Assembly (NCBI GenBank): GCA_030650265.1
Contig: JAUSEJ010000499.1
Coordinates: 1 to 13,927 of the forward strand
Origin: Dehalococcoidia bacterium
Lineage (GTDB): Bacteria > Chloroflexota > Dehalococcoidia > JACPQF01
Length of the DNA stretch: 13,927 nucleotides
Reading direction: 5' to 3'
The number at the start of each line of letters is the position of its first letter. Positions within the stretch are counted from its first letter, which is position 1. The notes beneath the pieces are model-generated. The model did no database searches. It worked only from the letters and a program-made list of their open reading frames with translations, and was not told where the DNA came from. Shown piece after piece: positions 6,815 through 13,927 of the stretch. Made by a program: the position numbers and the translations under genes.

Positions 6815-7935
6815 CCTAGCACCCCTTTTCCCTGCAGGAGGGCCACGCCAAGCTGGAGGGCCTCTTCGCCCTGCGTCATTTCCTCGGGGGAAGACGCCTC
6901 GGCGATTCTCGCTTGCATCAAACGAACAAATTGACCGAGGACTGTTTGCTCGTGGAAGGCGCTGGCTGACATGTCTGATAGCTTGACATGCGACTTCTCG
7001 ACGATTCTGATGTGGAAGAACGCATCTGTCAGTTCCTCAACAAGGTCGTTGGCGTCGAAAGTGAGGCCTATGTCCCTCATACCGGTTAGGGTAACGGTCA
7101 GAATAGATTCGGGGTCCCTCCCGGCCAGAATCATGGACTTGACCTGCTCAAGCGCTTCCATTCCGTCCAAGGCTATAGACAGATCGGCCAACTTCCGGCG
7201 GCCGATCCTCTCCTCCACCACCCGAGCCTGGCTCTTGTCATCTAGCATCAGACGGATGAATGAGCCGGACCCCGTCGAATCGAAGTTGATCGTCTCCGGG
7301 CAGCCGGAGTAGTAAGCCGGTACTTTGGCCTGCGAGTAGTTGCCGAGTGAATGCCAGTGGCCGAGGGCGACATAGTCCATGTTGCAGAGGGCGATCTGCT
7401 CAGGGTAAATGGGGAAGTCGGCAGAAGTGACGACGCCGGGAATTACGACCGACCCGTGGGCCATGGCAATGTTCCAACGAGAGCGGCCGACCGGCGACAG
7501 ACCCTCCAGAGGGCTGGACGGTGATTGGTTCGTGAGGTTTGCCCTGGCGTGGATCGACAGGCCAAGGTTGGCGAATTCTTTGATCTCTCCGTGGCCATCG
7601 GTGAATACGAATACATTGGCGCAGTGCTGGCTGAACTTCACCCGGCGATATACCGACCGTTGGTTGAAGCAGTCGTGGGTGCCCGGCAGAATGCAGACAG
7701 GGATGTTCAGCCGCCTGAACTGGGCGATGGCGAAGTCGATGGCCCTTTGAGACGGGGAATTGGAGTCGAAAAGGTCGCCGGCGACGAGCAGCAGGTCGCA
7801 ACGATCGCTGATGGTGCGATCGATAAGCAACTGGAAGGTGTCCTGCACCTGCTGGCGCTGACGCTGTCCTCTCGCGCCAAGAAAGGTGAAGGGGGCGTCC
7901 AGATGGACGTCGGCGGTGTGGAAGACGGTCGGCAC
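6811..7935 (-). CDS. Mre11/SbcD-like (YhaO-like) calcineurin-fold DNA nuclease
   Basis: This 374-aa metallophosphoesterase probably forms the nuclease half of a complex with the downstream Rad50-like ATPase. The phosphoesterase motifs occur in order: DVH (9-11), GDLFD (53-57), GTHD (85-88), a His in MAHGS (His160) and GHWH (192-195). Motif III is GTHD where almost all family members have GNHD, so the metal-binding Asn is replaced by Thr86. The other metal ligands are present. The C-terminal part (about 225-374) fits the capping and ATPase-docking region. The start is GTG 7935, with AGGTG about 5 nt upstream. The stop overlaps the ATPase start by 4 nt. A promoter lies about 50 nt upstream, so the two genes form one operon. 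The substrate is inferred from the family to be DNA ends or hairpins. Confidence 0.9.
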   Translation of the reverse strand: MPTVFHTADVHLDAPFTFLGARGQRQRQQVQDTFQLLIDRTISDRCDLLLVAGDLFDSNSPSQRAIDFAIAQFRRLNIPVCILPGTHDCFNQRSVYRRVKFSQHCANVFVFTDGHGEIKEFANLGLSIHARANLTNQSPSSPLEGLSPVGRSRWNIAMAHGSVVIPGVVTSADFPIYPEQIALCNMDYVALGHWHSLGNYSQAKVPAYYSGCPETINFDSTGSGSFIRLMLDDKSQARVVEERIGRRKLADLSIALDGMEALEQVKSMILAGRDPESILTVTLTGMRDIGLTFDANDLVEELTDAFFHIRIVEKSHVKLSDMSASAFHEQTVLGQFVRLMQARIAEASSPEEMTQGEEALQLGVALLQGKGVLG

Positions 7936-7985
7936 GTGTCACCTACTTTGGGGAGAGGCTATTATGCCTGCGTCTCCCTGGCCAT

Positions 7986-8014
7986 ATCTTAGCATCCGGA
8001 CTTGCTCAGGTCAA
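7986..8014 (-). promoter_or_regulatory. Sigma-70-like promoter for the nuclease-ATPase operon, extended -10
   Basis: On the minus strand the -35 is TTGACC (8009-8014), followed by a 17-nt spacer and a -10 of TAAGAT (7986-7991). A TG one base upstream makes an extended -10. Predicted transcription starts near 7979, about 44 nt before GTG 7935. The promoter begins 4 nt after the stop of the GNAT remnant. Confidence 0.65.
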
Positions 8015-8018
8015 TGGT

Positions 8019-8174
8019 TTATAGTCCGAGTTTGCTTAGCATTGTGATGGGAATGGAGAGCCGGTAGTCATGGTCTGCCAAGCGCAAGAGCCCGAATCTC
8101 TCATAGAAAGATCGAGCGTTTTCATTTTTGGCATCGACGATGACGCCCAAAGAGCGATAGTTTCCGTGCCTCAT
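8019..8174 (-). pseudogene. GNAT acetyltransferase remnant (C-terminal 50 residues only)
   Basis: A 51-codon frame ends at TAA 8019-8021. Its product has the C-terminal part of a GNAT N-acetyltransferase: a strand (LGVIVDAKNENA, 9-20), the hallmark helix and turn RSFYERFGL (21-29), then the final strand YRLSIPITML (37-46). A normal GNAT is about 150-180 aa. The acetyl-CoA-binding loop (motif A) that should lie upstream is missing. A stop codon precedes the only ATG (8174), and the exporter gene ends 22 nt away. No Shine-Dalgarno is visible. It is most likely a truncated leftover. The FYxxFG plus LxIP ending also occurs in TacT-like toxic GNATs, but that cannot be decided from this fragment. 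Confidence 0.72.
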
Positions 8175-8195
8175 GAGTCATCTGTACGCGGTGTT

Positions 8196-10073
8196 TTATG
8201 CCGTTACGGCCTGACCAGCGGCGTTGGGTCCAGAGAACTGGCTGTTGAAAAGGTCGGCATACATCCCGCCTTTGGCCATAAGCTCGTTGTGATTGCCCTG
8301 TTCAATGATGCTGCCGTTATTCATGACAAGGATCGAGTTTGCGTCGCGAATGGTGGATAACCGGTGGGCGATGACAAAGCTGGTTCTGCCTTGCATGAGG
8401 GACTTCATCGCTTTTTGAATGAGAATCTCGGTTCTGGTATCGACGTTGCTGGTAGCTTCGTCGAGGACGAGAATCGTCGGGTCGGTGAGTACTGCCCGGG
8501 CGATAGTCAGAAGTTGCTTCTGCCCCTGCGAGATGTTTGAGATTTCCTGATTGAGAATCGTGTCATAACCTTCCGGCAGGGTCCTAATAAAGTGATCGGC
8601 GTGGGCCGCTGTGGCCGCCGCCACGATCTGCTCCTCGGTGGCATTCTCCCGGCCATAGGCTATGTTGTCGCGGATAGTGCCGTTGAAAAGCCACGTATCT
8701 TGAAGCACCATGCCTATCTGGCTCCACAGATTTTCGCGTTTCAGGTCTCTGATATCGACGCCGTCGATCGTGATTCTTCCGCCATCTATTTCATAGAAGC
8801 GCATCAGCAAATTGACCACCGTTGTTTTGCCTGCACCGGTAGGCCCGACTATCGCCACTCTCTGGCCCTGCTTAACCTCGATATTCATGTTTTCGATCAA
8901 TGGGACGCCTGCTTTGTAGCCGAACTTGACGTTTTCAAAACTAACGTCGCCTCTGGGGTTTTGGATGACCATGGCGTCGGCTTTGTCGGGAATCTCTTCA
9001 GACTCGTTGAGAAAATCGAAGACGCGCTCGGCGGAGGCCACTACCAGTTGGATAACGCTGGCCATAGTCGCAACCTGAGTTATGGGCATGGTGAACTGCC
9101 TGGAGTATTGAATGAAGGCCTGAACATCGCCGATGGCGATGGATCGTCCCGTTACCAGGATGCCGCCAACCACACAGACTAGCACGTAGCCGATGTTGTT
9201 GACGAAGCTCAACAGCGGCATGATGAGGCCGGATATGAACTGTGCCTTCCAGCCTACATCATAGAGGCGATCGTTAAAGGTGTTGAACCTATCGATGGAT
9301 TCAGCCTCGTGCCCGAAAGCTTTCACAACAATGTAGCCGCCATACATCTCTTCGACATGGCCATTAAGCTTCCCGAGTGCCTGCTGTTGGCCGACGAAGT
9401 ACTTCTGCGAGCGTTTTGCCACATTGCTGGTCACGACAAAAGAAGCGGGCAGGACTACCATGGCAATAAGCGTCATTATGGGACTTATGGTCAGCATCAT
9501 GATGATCGTTCCCACCAGAGTAATAACCGCCGTAATTATCTGGGTGAGACTCTGTTGCATCGTAGTGCTAATATTGTCGATGTCGTTGGTAACATGGCTC
9601 AGGATTTCGCCATGGGTGCGGGAATCTAAGAACTTGAGCGGCAGACGGGTAATCTTTTCGTCAACATCGCGACGCAGTTTGTAGACCATGTTCTGGGCAA
9701 CACTCGCCATGATGTAGGATTGAAGGTAGCTGAAAAGGGCGCTGACGACATAGAGGACGACAAGCGTGATGAGAATCTGAGAGATAAAGTCGAAATCCAC
9801 GGAGGCGCCCGGCACACCCTGTAACTTCAGCATCAGGCCTTCAAACAGTTTCGTTGTGGCCTGGCCGAGGATCTTCGGGGCGACGATACCGAAAACCGTG
9901 CTTAGCACGGCAGCGAGAAACACTGCCAGAAGCTGGATTCGATGGGGCTGCAAATAGCTGAGCAGCCTTTTCAGTGTCCCCTTGAAGTCGCGGGCTTTTT
10001 CCGGCGGCATTCCCATCGCCATGAAGCCACCATGACCGCCCATTGGTGCATTGCCTCGCCGTTGTGCCATCAT
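8196..10073 (-). CDS. ABCB-type exporter half, catalytic-site subunit of a heterodimer
   Basis: This is a 625-aa half-transporter. It has a Met/Gly-rich N-terminal tail (1-22), a six-helix ABC exporter domain (about 45-345) and an ATPase domain. The ATPase has Walker A GPTGAGKTT (410-418), Q-loop Gln458, signature ISQGQ (514-518), Walker B LDE (537-539, catalytic Glu539 present) and switch His570. The signature is altered from LSGGQ, which is typical of the subunit whose signature faces the degenerate site. The partner immediately upstream has the degenerate Walker B. The pair therefore matches heterodimeric exporters such as TM287/288, BmrCD and LmrCD, which export drugs or lipid-like compounds. 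Here the cargo is unknown. ATG 10073 (directly followed by another ATG) overlaps the partner stop by 4 nt. No independent promoter is needed. Confidence 0.95.
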   Translation of the reverse strand: MMAQRRGNAPMGGHGGFMAMGMPPEKARDFKGTLKRLLSYLQPHRIQLLAVFLAAVLSTVFGIVAPKILGQATTKLFEGLMLKLQGVPGASVDFDFISQILITLVVLYVVSALFSYLQSYIMASVAQNMVYKLRRDVDEKITRLPLKFLDSRTHGEILSHVTNDIDNISTTMQQSLTQIITAVITLVGTIIMMLTISPIMTLIAMVVLPASFVVTSNVAKRSQKYFVGQQQALGKLNGHVEEMYGGYIVVKAFGHEAESIDRFNTFNDRLYDVGWKAQFISGLIMPLLSFVNNIGYVLVCVVGGILVTGRSIAIGDVQAFIQYSRQFTMPITQVATMASVIQLVVASAERVFDFLNESEEIPDKADAMVIQNPRGDVSFENVKFGYKAGVPLIENMNIEVKQGQRVAIVGPTGAGKTTVVNLLMRFYEIDGGRITIDGVDIRDLKRENLWSQIGMVLQDTWLFNGTIRDNIAYGRENATEEQIVAAATAAHADHFIRTLPEGYDTILNQEISNISQGQKQLLTIARAVLTDPTILVLDEATSNVDTRTEILIQKAMKSLMQGRTSFVIAHRLSTIRDANSILVMNNGSIIEQGNHNELMAKGGMYADLFNSQFSGPNAAGQAVTA

Positions 10074-11797
10074 GCTATTTCTTCTTCTGAAAACTGGGAG
10101 TAAACAATCTCGCGATAGATCTCACTAGACTTGAGGAGGTCCTTGTGCTTGCCGATTCCTACCACTTCGCCACAATCCAGGACGATGATCTGGTCAGCAT
10201 CGATCACAGTGCTAATCCGTTGGGCAACCACAATGACGGTCGAATCCACCATCTCTTTCTTCAGGGCGGCCCGGAGTCGGGCATCGGTGCTGAAATCGAT
10301 GCCCGAGAAACTGTCGTCAAATATGGCGATCTCGGGTCGACGAACCAGCGCCCGGGCGATGGAAATGCGCTGCTTCTGCCCACCGGAGACGTTGACGCCG
10401 CCTTGAGCGATCAGCGAATCAAAGCCTTCCTTCATCGTGGAGACGAATTCGCTCGCTTGAGCGGTATCAGACGCGGCCTGGACTTCCTGGTCGGAGGCAA
10501 ACTGTTTTCCATATCGGATGTTGTCGGCGATGGTTCCGGTAAAGACGACCGTCTTCTGGGGAACAAGACCGATCTTAGCTCTAAGTCTATCCCGTGGCAT
10601 TTCCCGGACATCTACACCGTCTACCAGAATGACGCCACTGTCTACATCGTAGAAGCGGGGAATGAGATTGATCAGCGTCGATTTGCCCGAGCCGATACCA
10701 CCGATGATGGCGGTTATCTCACCGCGCTTCGCCGTGAAGGACACATCGCAGATGACCGGTTCTTCGGCGCCGGGATAGCTGAAAGTAACATTTCTGAACT
10801 CCAGTAGACCGCTGTTGTCGCCAGGGCGCTTGACCTGAACTGGATCATCGGTCTCCGGCGCGATATCGAGCACCTCGTTGATTCTCACGGCGGAGGCGGA
10901 GGCGCGGGGCACCATAACGAACATAAACGAAACCATAATCAACGAGAACATGATCAGCATGACATACTGGATAAAGGCCATCAAAGAGCCGACCTGCATT
11001 TCGCCATTGTTGATGCGAATGCCGCCAAACCAGATGATCGCTACGACCGTGAAGTTCATGACGATCATCACCACCGGCATCAGGGCAGCCATTATTCTAT
11101 TTACCTTGATAGCCACATCGGTTAGATCGCGATTCGCCTCGTCGAAGCGATTCTTCTCGTACTCCGTACGGTTAAAAGCTCGCGAGACCCTGATACCGGT
11201 AAGGCTTTCGCGCAGAACCAGATTCAGCCCGTCCAGTTTGGCCTGCAATTGACTAAACAGCGGCACGGCCTTCAAGGCGATGATGGTGACCGCCGCTATC
11301 AGGACGGGAACCGCCACAACCATGACCAATGAGAGCCCGGCGTCCTTCGATACTGCCATCACGACGCCGCCGATCGCCATCATCGGTGCCGTGATCATCA
11401 TTCGCATAATCATTATCAGGACCTGCTGAACCTGATTGATATCATTCGTTGTTCGCGTGATCAGCGTGGCAGTTCCCATGTTGTCAAAATCGTGGAGGGA
11501 GAAGTTTTCCACGCGAGAGAAGACTTTATTCCGTAGAGTTCGGCCAAATCCTGATCCGATTTTTGCCGACAAGTAGGCCGAGATGACCGAACAGATTGCG
11601 CCTCCGGCAGCGACAAGCAGCATGAACTCGCCAATTCTTATGATGTAATCCGTGTCACCTTTGACAATGCCTGTATCGACGATATCTGACATCAGGGTAG
11701 GCAAATACAGCTCAGATAGGGACTGTGCAAAAGAAAGTGCCAAAACGGCTACCACGGAAAGGGCGAATGGTTTCAGCAATCTGGATAATCTAATCAC
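10070..11797 (-). CDS. ABCB-type exporter half, degenerate-site subunit of a heterodimer
   Basis: This is a 575-aa half-transporter with an N-terminal six-helix exporter domain (about 12-295) and an ATPase domain. The ATPase has Walker A GGIGSGKST (366-374), Q-loop Gln414 and a standard signature VSGGQ (470-474). Walker B is IFDD (492-495), with Asp495 in place of the catalytic Glu, and the switch histidine is Gln526 (AQRIS). These two changes together are the mark of the non-hydrolysing site in heterodimeric exporters. The intact signature here completes the active site of the partner. The start is GTG 11797, with GGAG 9 nt upstream. The gene lies 27 nt after the metal-importer permease with no terminator between them, so read-through transcription is likely. 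Confidence 0.95.
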   Translation of the reverse strand: MIRLSRLLKPFALSVVAVLALSFAQSLSELYLPTLMSDIVDTGIVKGDTDYIIRIGEFMLLVAAGGAICSVISAYLSAKIGSGFGRTLRNKVFSRVENFSLHDFDNMGTATLITRTTNDINQVQQVLIMIMRMMITAPMMAIGGVVMAVSKDAGLSLVMVVAVPVLIAAVTIIALKAVPLFSQLQAKLDGLNLVLRESLTGIRVSRAFNRTEYEKNRFDEANRDLTDVAIKVNRIMAALMPVVMIVMNFTVVAIIWFGGIRINNGEMQVGSLMAFIQYVMLIMFSLIMVSFMFVMVPRASASAVRINEVLDIAPETDDPVQVKRPGDNSGLLEFRNVTFSYPGAEEPVICDVSFTAKRGEITAIIGGIGSGKSTLINLIPRFYDVDSGVILVDGVDVREMPRDRLRAKIGLVPQKTVVFTGTIADNIRYGKQFASDQEVQAASDTAQASEFVSTMKEGFDSLIAQGGVNVSGGQKQRISIARALVRRPEIAIFDDSFSGIDFSTDARLRAALKKEMVDSTVIVVAQRISTVIDADQIIVLDCGEVVGIGKHKDLLKSSEIYREIVYSQFSEEEIA

Positions 11798-11824
11798 AAC
11801 TCTTGTCTCCGTTCATAACCTTGA

Positions 11825-12637
11825 TTATCTGGCGTCTGACCGAAGGTTTGCCAGTCGCACTGCCAGGTAGATAATGAAGCCCAGAGAAGCAATATAGAAG
11901 CTCACCGGGTACTTGGTGTAGTAGGCCAGGGTGATGCCGGTCCAGGTCTCTAGCAGGGCGAGTACAAGGCTGAGCCCGATTGCCGGTCCCGGTCGCTTAA
12001 CCATCACGCCCGCTGTAGCCGCTGGCGCCACCAATAGGGTGAATACCAGCAACACGCCGACTACCTGGGTTGCTTCGGCGACGGCGATGGCTAACACTAC
12101 CATGAAGATGGTGGAGATGAAATTAACCGGCAAGCCACGCGCCACAGCGACTTCCGGGTCGACTGAAGCGAAGGTCAGAGGTCGGAACATAATGGCGATG
12201 GCGGCCAAGACGACCAGTCCCAGGATCAAGGTCATGATCACGTCGGTCACGCTGACCCCCAAGATCGTGCCGAAGAGGATGCTATAGGCCTGGGTGGCGT
12301 AGCGGGTGTAAATAGAGAGGAAGAAGGCCCCCATGCCAAGAGCGAAGGCGAGAATGATGCCGATGGTAACGTCGCGACTGCGCAGACGCTCTCCCATTAG
12401 CCCCATCGCTAAACCACCGCCAACCGTGAATGCTAGAAGTCCGAACAGAGGAGCAACGCCGAGGAGCACCGCGCCGGTGGCCCCGGCAAAGCCGATATGG
12501 GCGAGAGCATGCGCCGCGAAGCTCAGGCTGCGCAGCACGACGAAGAAGCCGACTACAGCGCCCACGATGGCGACAACTGTCCCCGCCGCATAGGCGTTTC
12601 GCATAAAATCCCACATCAGCGGTTCAGGAATTGGCAT
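11825..12637 (-). CDS. ZnuB/MntB-type metal ABC importer permease
   Basis: This 270-aa permease has about eight hydrophobic helices across its whole length. It carries the family-typical cytoplasmic segment LRSLSFAAHALAHIGFAGAT (35-54), with His43 and His47, and the coupling-helix-like stretch DPEVAVARGLPV before the last helices. It would form the membrane channel for Zn(II) or Mn(II) together with the upstream ATPase and binding protein. The metal cannot be decided from sequence. A longer frame from 12778 is open but lies inside the ATPase gene. ATG 12637 is chosen because GGAG lies 7 nt upstream and the family N-terminus begins there. It overlaps the ATPase stop by 14 nt, so the two are probably translationally coupled. 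Confidence 0.9.
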   Translation of the reverse strand: MPIPEPLMWDFMRNAYAAGTVVAIVGAVVGFFVVLRSLSFAAHALAHIGFAGATGAVLLGVAPLFGLLAFTVGGGLAMGLMGERLRSRDVTIGIILAFALGMGAFFLSIYTRYATQAYSILFGTILGVSVTDVIMTLILGLVVLAAIAIMFRPLTFASVDPEVAVARGLPVNFISTIFMVVLAIAVAEATQVVGVLLVFTLLVAPAATAGVMVKRPGPAIGLSLVLALLETWTGITLAYYTKYPVSFYIASLGFIIYLAVRLANLRSDAR

Positions 12638-13460
12638 CAATCTTCTCCCGACCATGAATCTCCGGCTCTTCATCGCCGGCCAGAACGAAGACGCGGTTTT
12701 GCACCCGGACAACCTCAACCGGTGAGCCATAGAGCCGGCTGAGAACGTCGGCGCGAATGATCTCGTCGACAGGGCCAATTGCCGCCCGGCCTCCTGCCAG
12801 ATACCAGACTCGATCCATTACGCCGAGCAGAGGATTTATGCCGTGAGTGACAAAGAGAATGGCAACATGGCGCTCCCGCCGAACCCGGTCAACCAGGGAA
12901 ACGATTTCGCTCTGGCTGCGCATGTCGAGACTGGCCAGTGGCTCGTCGAGGAGAAGCAGAGATGGCTCTGAGATCAGAGCCTGGGCGATGGCCAAACGTT
13001 GCTGCTCCCCCCCGGATAGGCGTCCGATCGGTGCCTGCGCGTAGGCCGTTGCGCCGACCGAACTGAGCACCTCATCGATCTTGGCGCGACGCTTGCGGCT
13101 TGGCCAGCTAAAACCCCAGCGATGGCCGTCGATGCCCAGTCCCACGAAGTCACGGCCGGTCATCGGCAGGTCTCGATCGAAGGAGCGAATCTGGGGACAG
13201 TAGCCGACGCGCGGGTTTCCCCGCCGGATACGTTCGCCGGCAAAACACGTCTCTCCCGACTGTGTTTGCAGAAGGCCCAACAAAACTCGCAGGAGTGTGG
13301 TCTTCCCGGCCCCGTTCGAACCGATCAAGCCTATGAATTCACCCGGCCAGATCTTGGCGGAAACCTCCCGCAAGACAACCCGATCGCCGAGCTTGATGGT
13401 CACATCGATTAGCTCCGCCAAAGGCGTTTCGTCATTCCGGGGATCGGTGTCCCGGGTCAT
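12624..13460 (-). CDS. ZnuC/MntA-type metal ABC importer ATPase
   Basis: Numbered from ATG 13460, this 278-aa ATPase has Walker A GSNGAGKTT (47-55), Q-loop Gln90 (GYCPQ), signature LSGGE (148-152), Walker B LLLLDEP (168-174) and switch His206. It powers the adjacent ZnuB-type permease. The start is uncertain. The frame stays open to GTG 13565, which would overlap the binding-protein gene by 49 nt and give 313 aa. A TTG at 13520 overlaps its stop by 4 nt. I prefer ATG 13460 because the conserved ATPase begins soon after it and its length suits ZnuC-like proteins. However, its AAGGA lies directly against the ATG, which is poor spacing. The gene sits between the binding protein and the permease in one operon. 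Confidence 0.85.
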   Translation of the reverse strand: MTRDTDPRNDETPLAELIDVTIKLGDRVVLREVSAKIWPGEFIGLIGSNGAGKTTLLRVLLGLLQTQSGETCFAGERIRRGNPRVGYCPQIRSFDRDLPMTGRDFVGLGIDGHRWGFSWPSRKRRAKIDEVLSSVGATAYAQAPIGRLSGGEQQRLAIAQALISEPSLLLLDEPLASLDMRSQSEIVSLVDRVRRERHVAILFVTHGINPLLGVMDRVWYLAGGRAAIGPVDEIIRADVLSRLYGSPVEVVRVQNRVFVLAGDEEPEIHGREKIDANS

Positions 13461-13516
13461 TCCTTCCGGCTCAGGACCGCCGGTGGGCTCTTGATTCGTC
13501 TTGAACTCTATGGCGA

Positions 13517-13927
13517 TCAACCTCCCAACGCTTGTTCGAGTCTTTTCAACTGGTCGAGCATCCACTGCTGGTAACTCTTTCCGGCAGGCGCTGTCTCGGA
13601 AACAGGCATCACGGGAATGTTTCTCTGCCGGGCAAAGTCCTGCATCTGGACCGACATTGGCGTCGAAGCCTGGCTGTTGTAGATCAAAACCTTGACGGCG
13701 CCGCTGGAAAGCTGTTGTCGGAAGTCGGCCACGGCCGCCGCCGGGGGATCGTTTCCATCGGCGACGGCGCGCTGAAAGGCCCCCCCCTTGCCGACCAGGT
13801 CCAGCGCCAAAACCCCGGCCATATAATCGAAGACGGGTTCGGTGGCGATATTTCGCACCGCCTGGTACTGTGCCTTGATGGCGGCTATCTGGTCGTTTAC
13901 GATCTTCATCGATGAGCCAAAAGCCTG
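13517..13927 (-). CDS. Metal ABC transporter substrate-binding protein (TroA/ZnuA superfamily), C-terminal part; runs off right edge
   Basis: This is the last 136 residues of a frame that is still open at the right edge; reading backward, QAFGSS precedes the first visible Met. It shows the C-terminal lobe of cluster A-I metal-binding proteins: the ligand segment ATEPVFDYMAG, a helix-strand run ending VKVLIYNSQAS, IPVMPVSET, and a final amphipathic helix (QWMLDQLKRLEQALGG). The TEPVFDY and SETxPxG pattern is the variant common in Gram-positive and Chloroflexota binding proteins. The signal peptide or lipobox would lie outside the window. Its stop is followed 56 nt later by the ATPase start used here. 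Together with the permease this forms one importer. Confidence 0.88.
   Translation of the reverse strand, partial: QAFGSSMKIVNDQIAAIKAQYQAVRNIATEPVFDYMAGVLALDLVGKGGAFQRAVADGNDPPAAAVADFRQQLSSGAVKVLIYNSQASTPMSVQMQDFARQRNIPVMPVSETAPAGKSYQQWMLDQLKRLEQALGG

Noticed and set aside
8070..8360. Plus-strand open frame over the GNAT remnant and exporter 3' end
   Set aside because: It is antisense to the conserved exporter ATPase end and to the GNAT motif, with no domain of its own.
11826..11885. Possible promoter with GATAAT upstream of the exporter genes
   Set aside because: The -10-like hexamer is good, but no acceptable -35 is found at 16-18 nt, so I do not call it.
12638..12778. N-terminal extension of the metal permease to 12778
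   Set aside because: The extra residues lie wholly inside the ATPase gene in another frame. ATG 12637 has a good Shine-Dalgarno and matches the family N-terminus.
1..13927. CRISPR array, tRNA or rRNA genes, insertion sequences, att sites
   Set aside because: I saw no spaced direct repeats, tRNA-like cloverleaf, transposase coding or terminal inverted repeats on either strand.

Overview
This is a gene-dense bacterial window in which every gene I can support lies on the minus strand, so the gene order runs from high to low coordinates. Genes are tightly packed, with 4-nt and 14-nt stop/start overlaps and many GTG starts. The sequence is moderately to highly GC-rich, and the promoters look sigma-70-like. 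Two ABC-type repair/ribosome proteins, a heterodimeric ABC exporter and a TroA-family metal uptake system would fit a Chloroflexota-like or other free-living bacterium. There is no rRNA or other marker, so the phylum is a guess.

Layout from the right edge leftward. (1) 13927-11825: the 3' part of a metal-binding SBP gene, then its ABC ATPase and ZnuB-type permease, together a Zn/Mn-type importer operon. (2) 11797-8196: two half-transporters with a 4-nt overlap form a heterodimeric ABCB-type exporter. One nucleotide site is degenerate (Asp for the Walker B Glu, Gln for the switch His). The pair starts 27 nt after the importer permease. (3) 8174-8019: a 51-codon remnant of a GNAT acetyltransferase, C-terminal end only. 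(4) 7935-4676: an Mre11/Rad50-like pair of the SbcCD/YhaO-YhaN kind, with its own promoter. The ATPase has a two-helix transmembrane hairpin where a zinc hook would sit, and the nuclease has GTHD in place of GNHD. (5) 4490-3626: a two-gene toxin-antitoxin-like module with a strong promoter overlapped by an inverted-repeat operator. The antitoxin looks like a Phd/YefM domain fused to a HicB-like domain, and the toxin is HicA-like with a C-terminal extension. (6) 3469-1559: an ABC-F ATPase with its own promoter. (7) 1483-986: a 165-aa membrane protein made of three repeats of a two-helix unit, with a good promoter. (8) 977-1: the first 325 codons of a type I restriction-modification methyltransferase (HsdM), which starts 8 nt after the membrane protein gene and is visibly more GC-rich than its neighbours.

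The stretch from about 8 kb to the left edge reads as a genome-maintenance and defence neighbourhood (end-processing nuclease, TA module, type I R-M). The right half is transport. The most novel-looking item is the Phd-HicB / HicA-like module with its operator. The membrane-anchored Mre11/Rad50-like pair comes second. Several starts were moved from the longest possible frame to a downstream ATG with a clear Shine-Dalgarno: 1483, 4490 and 12637. The ATPase start at 13460 is less certain.
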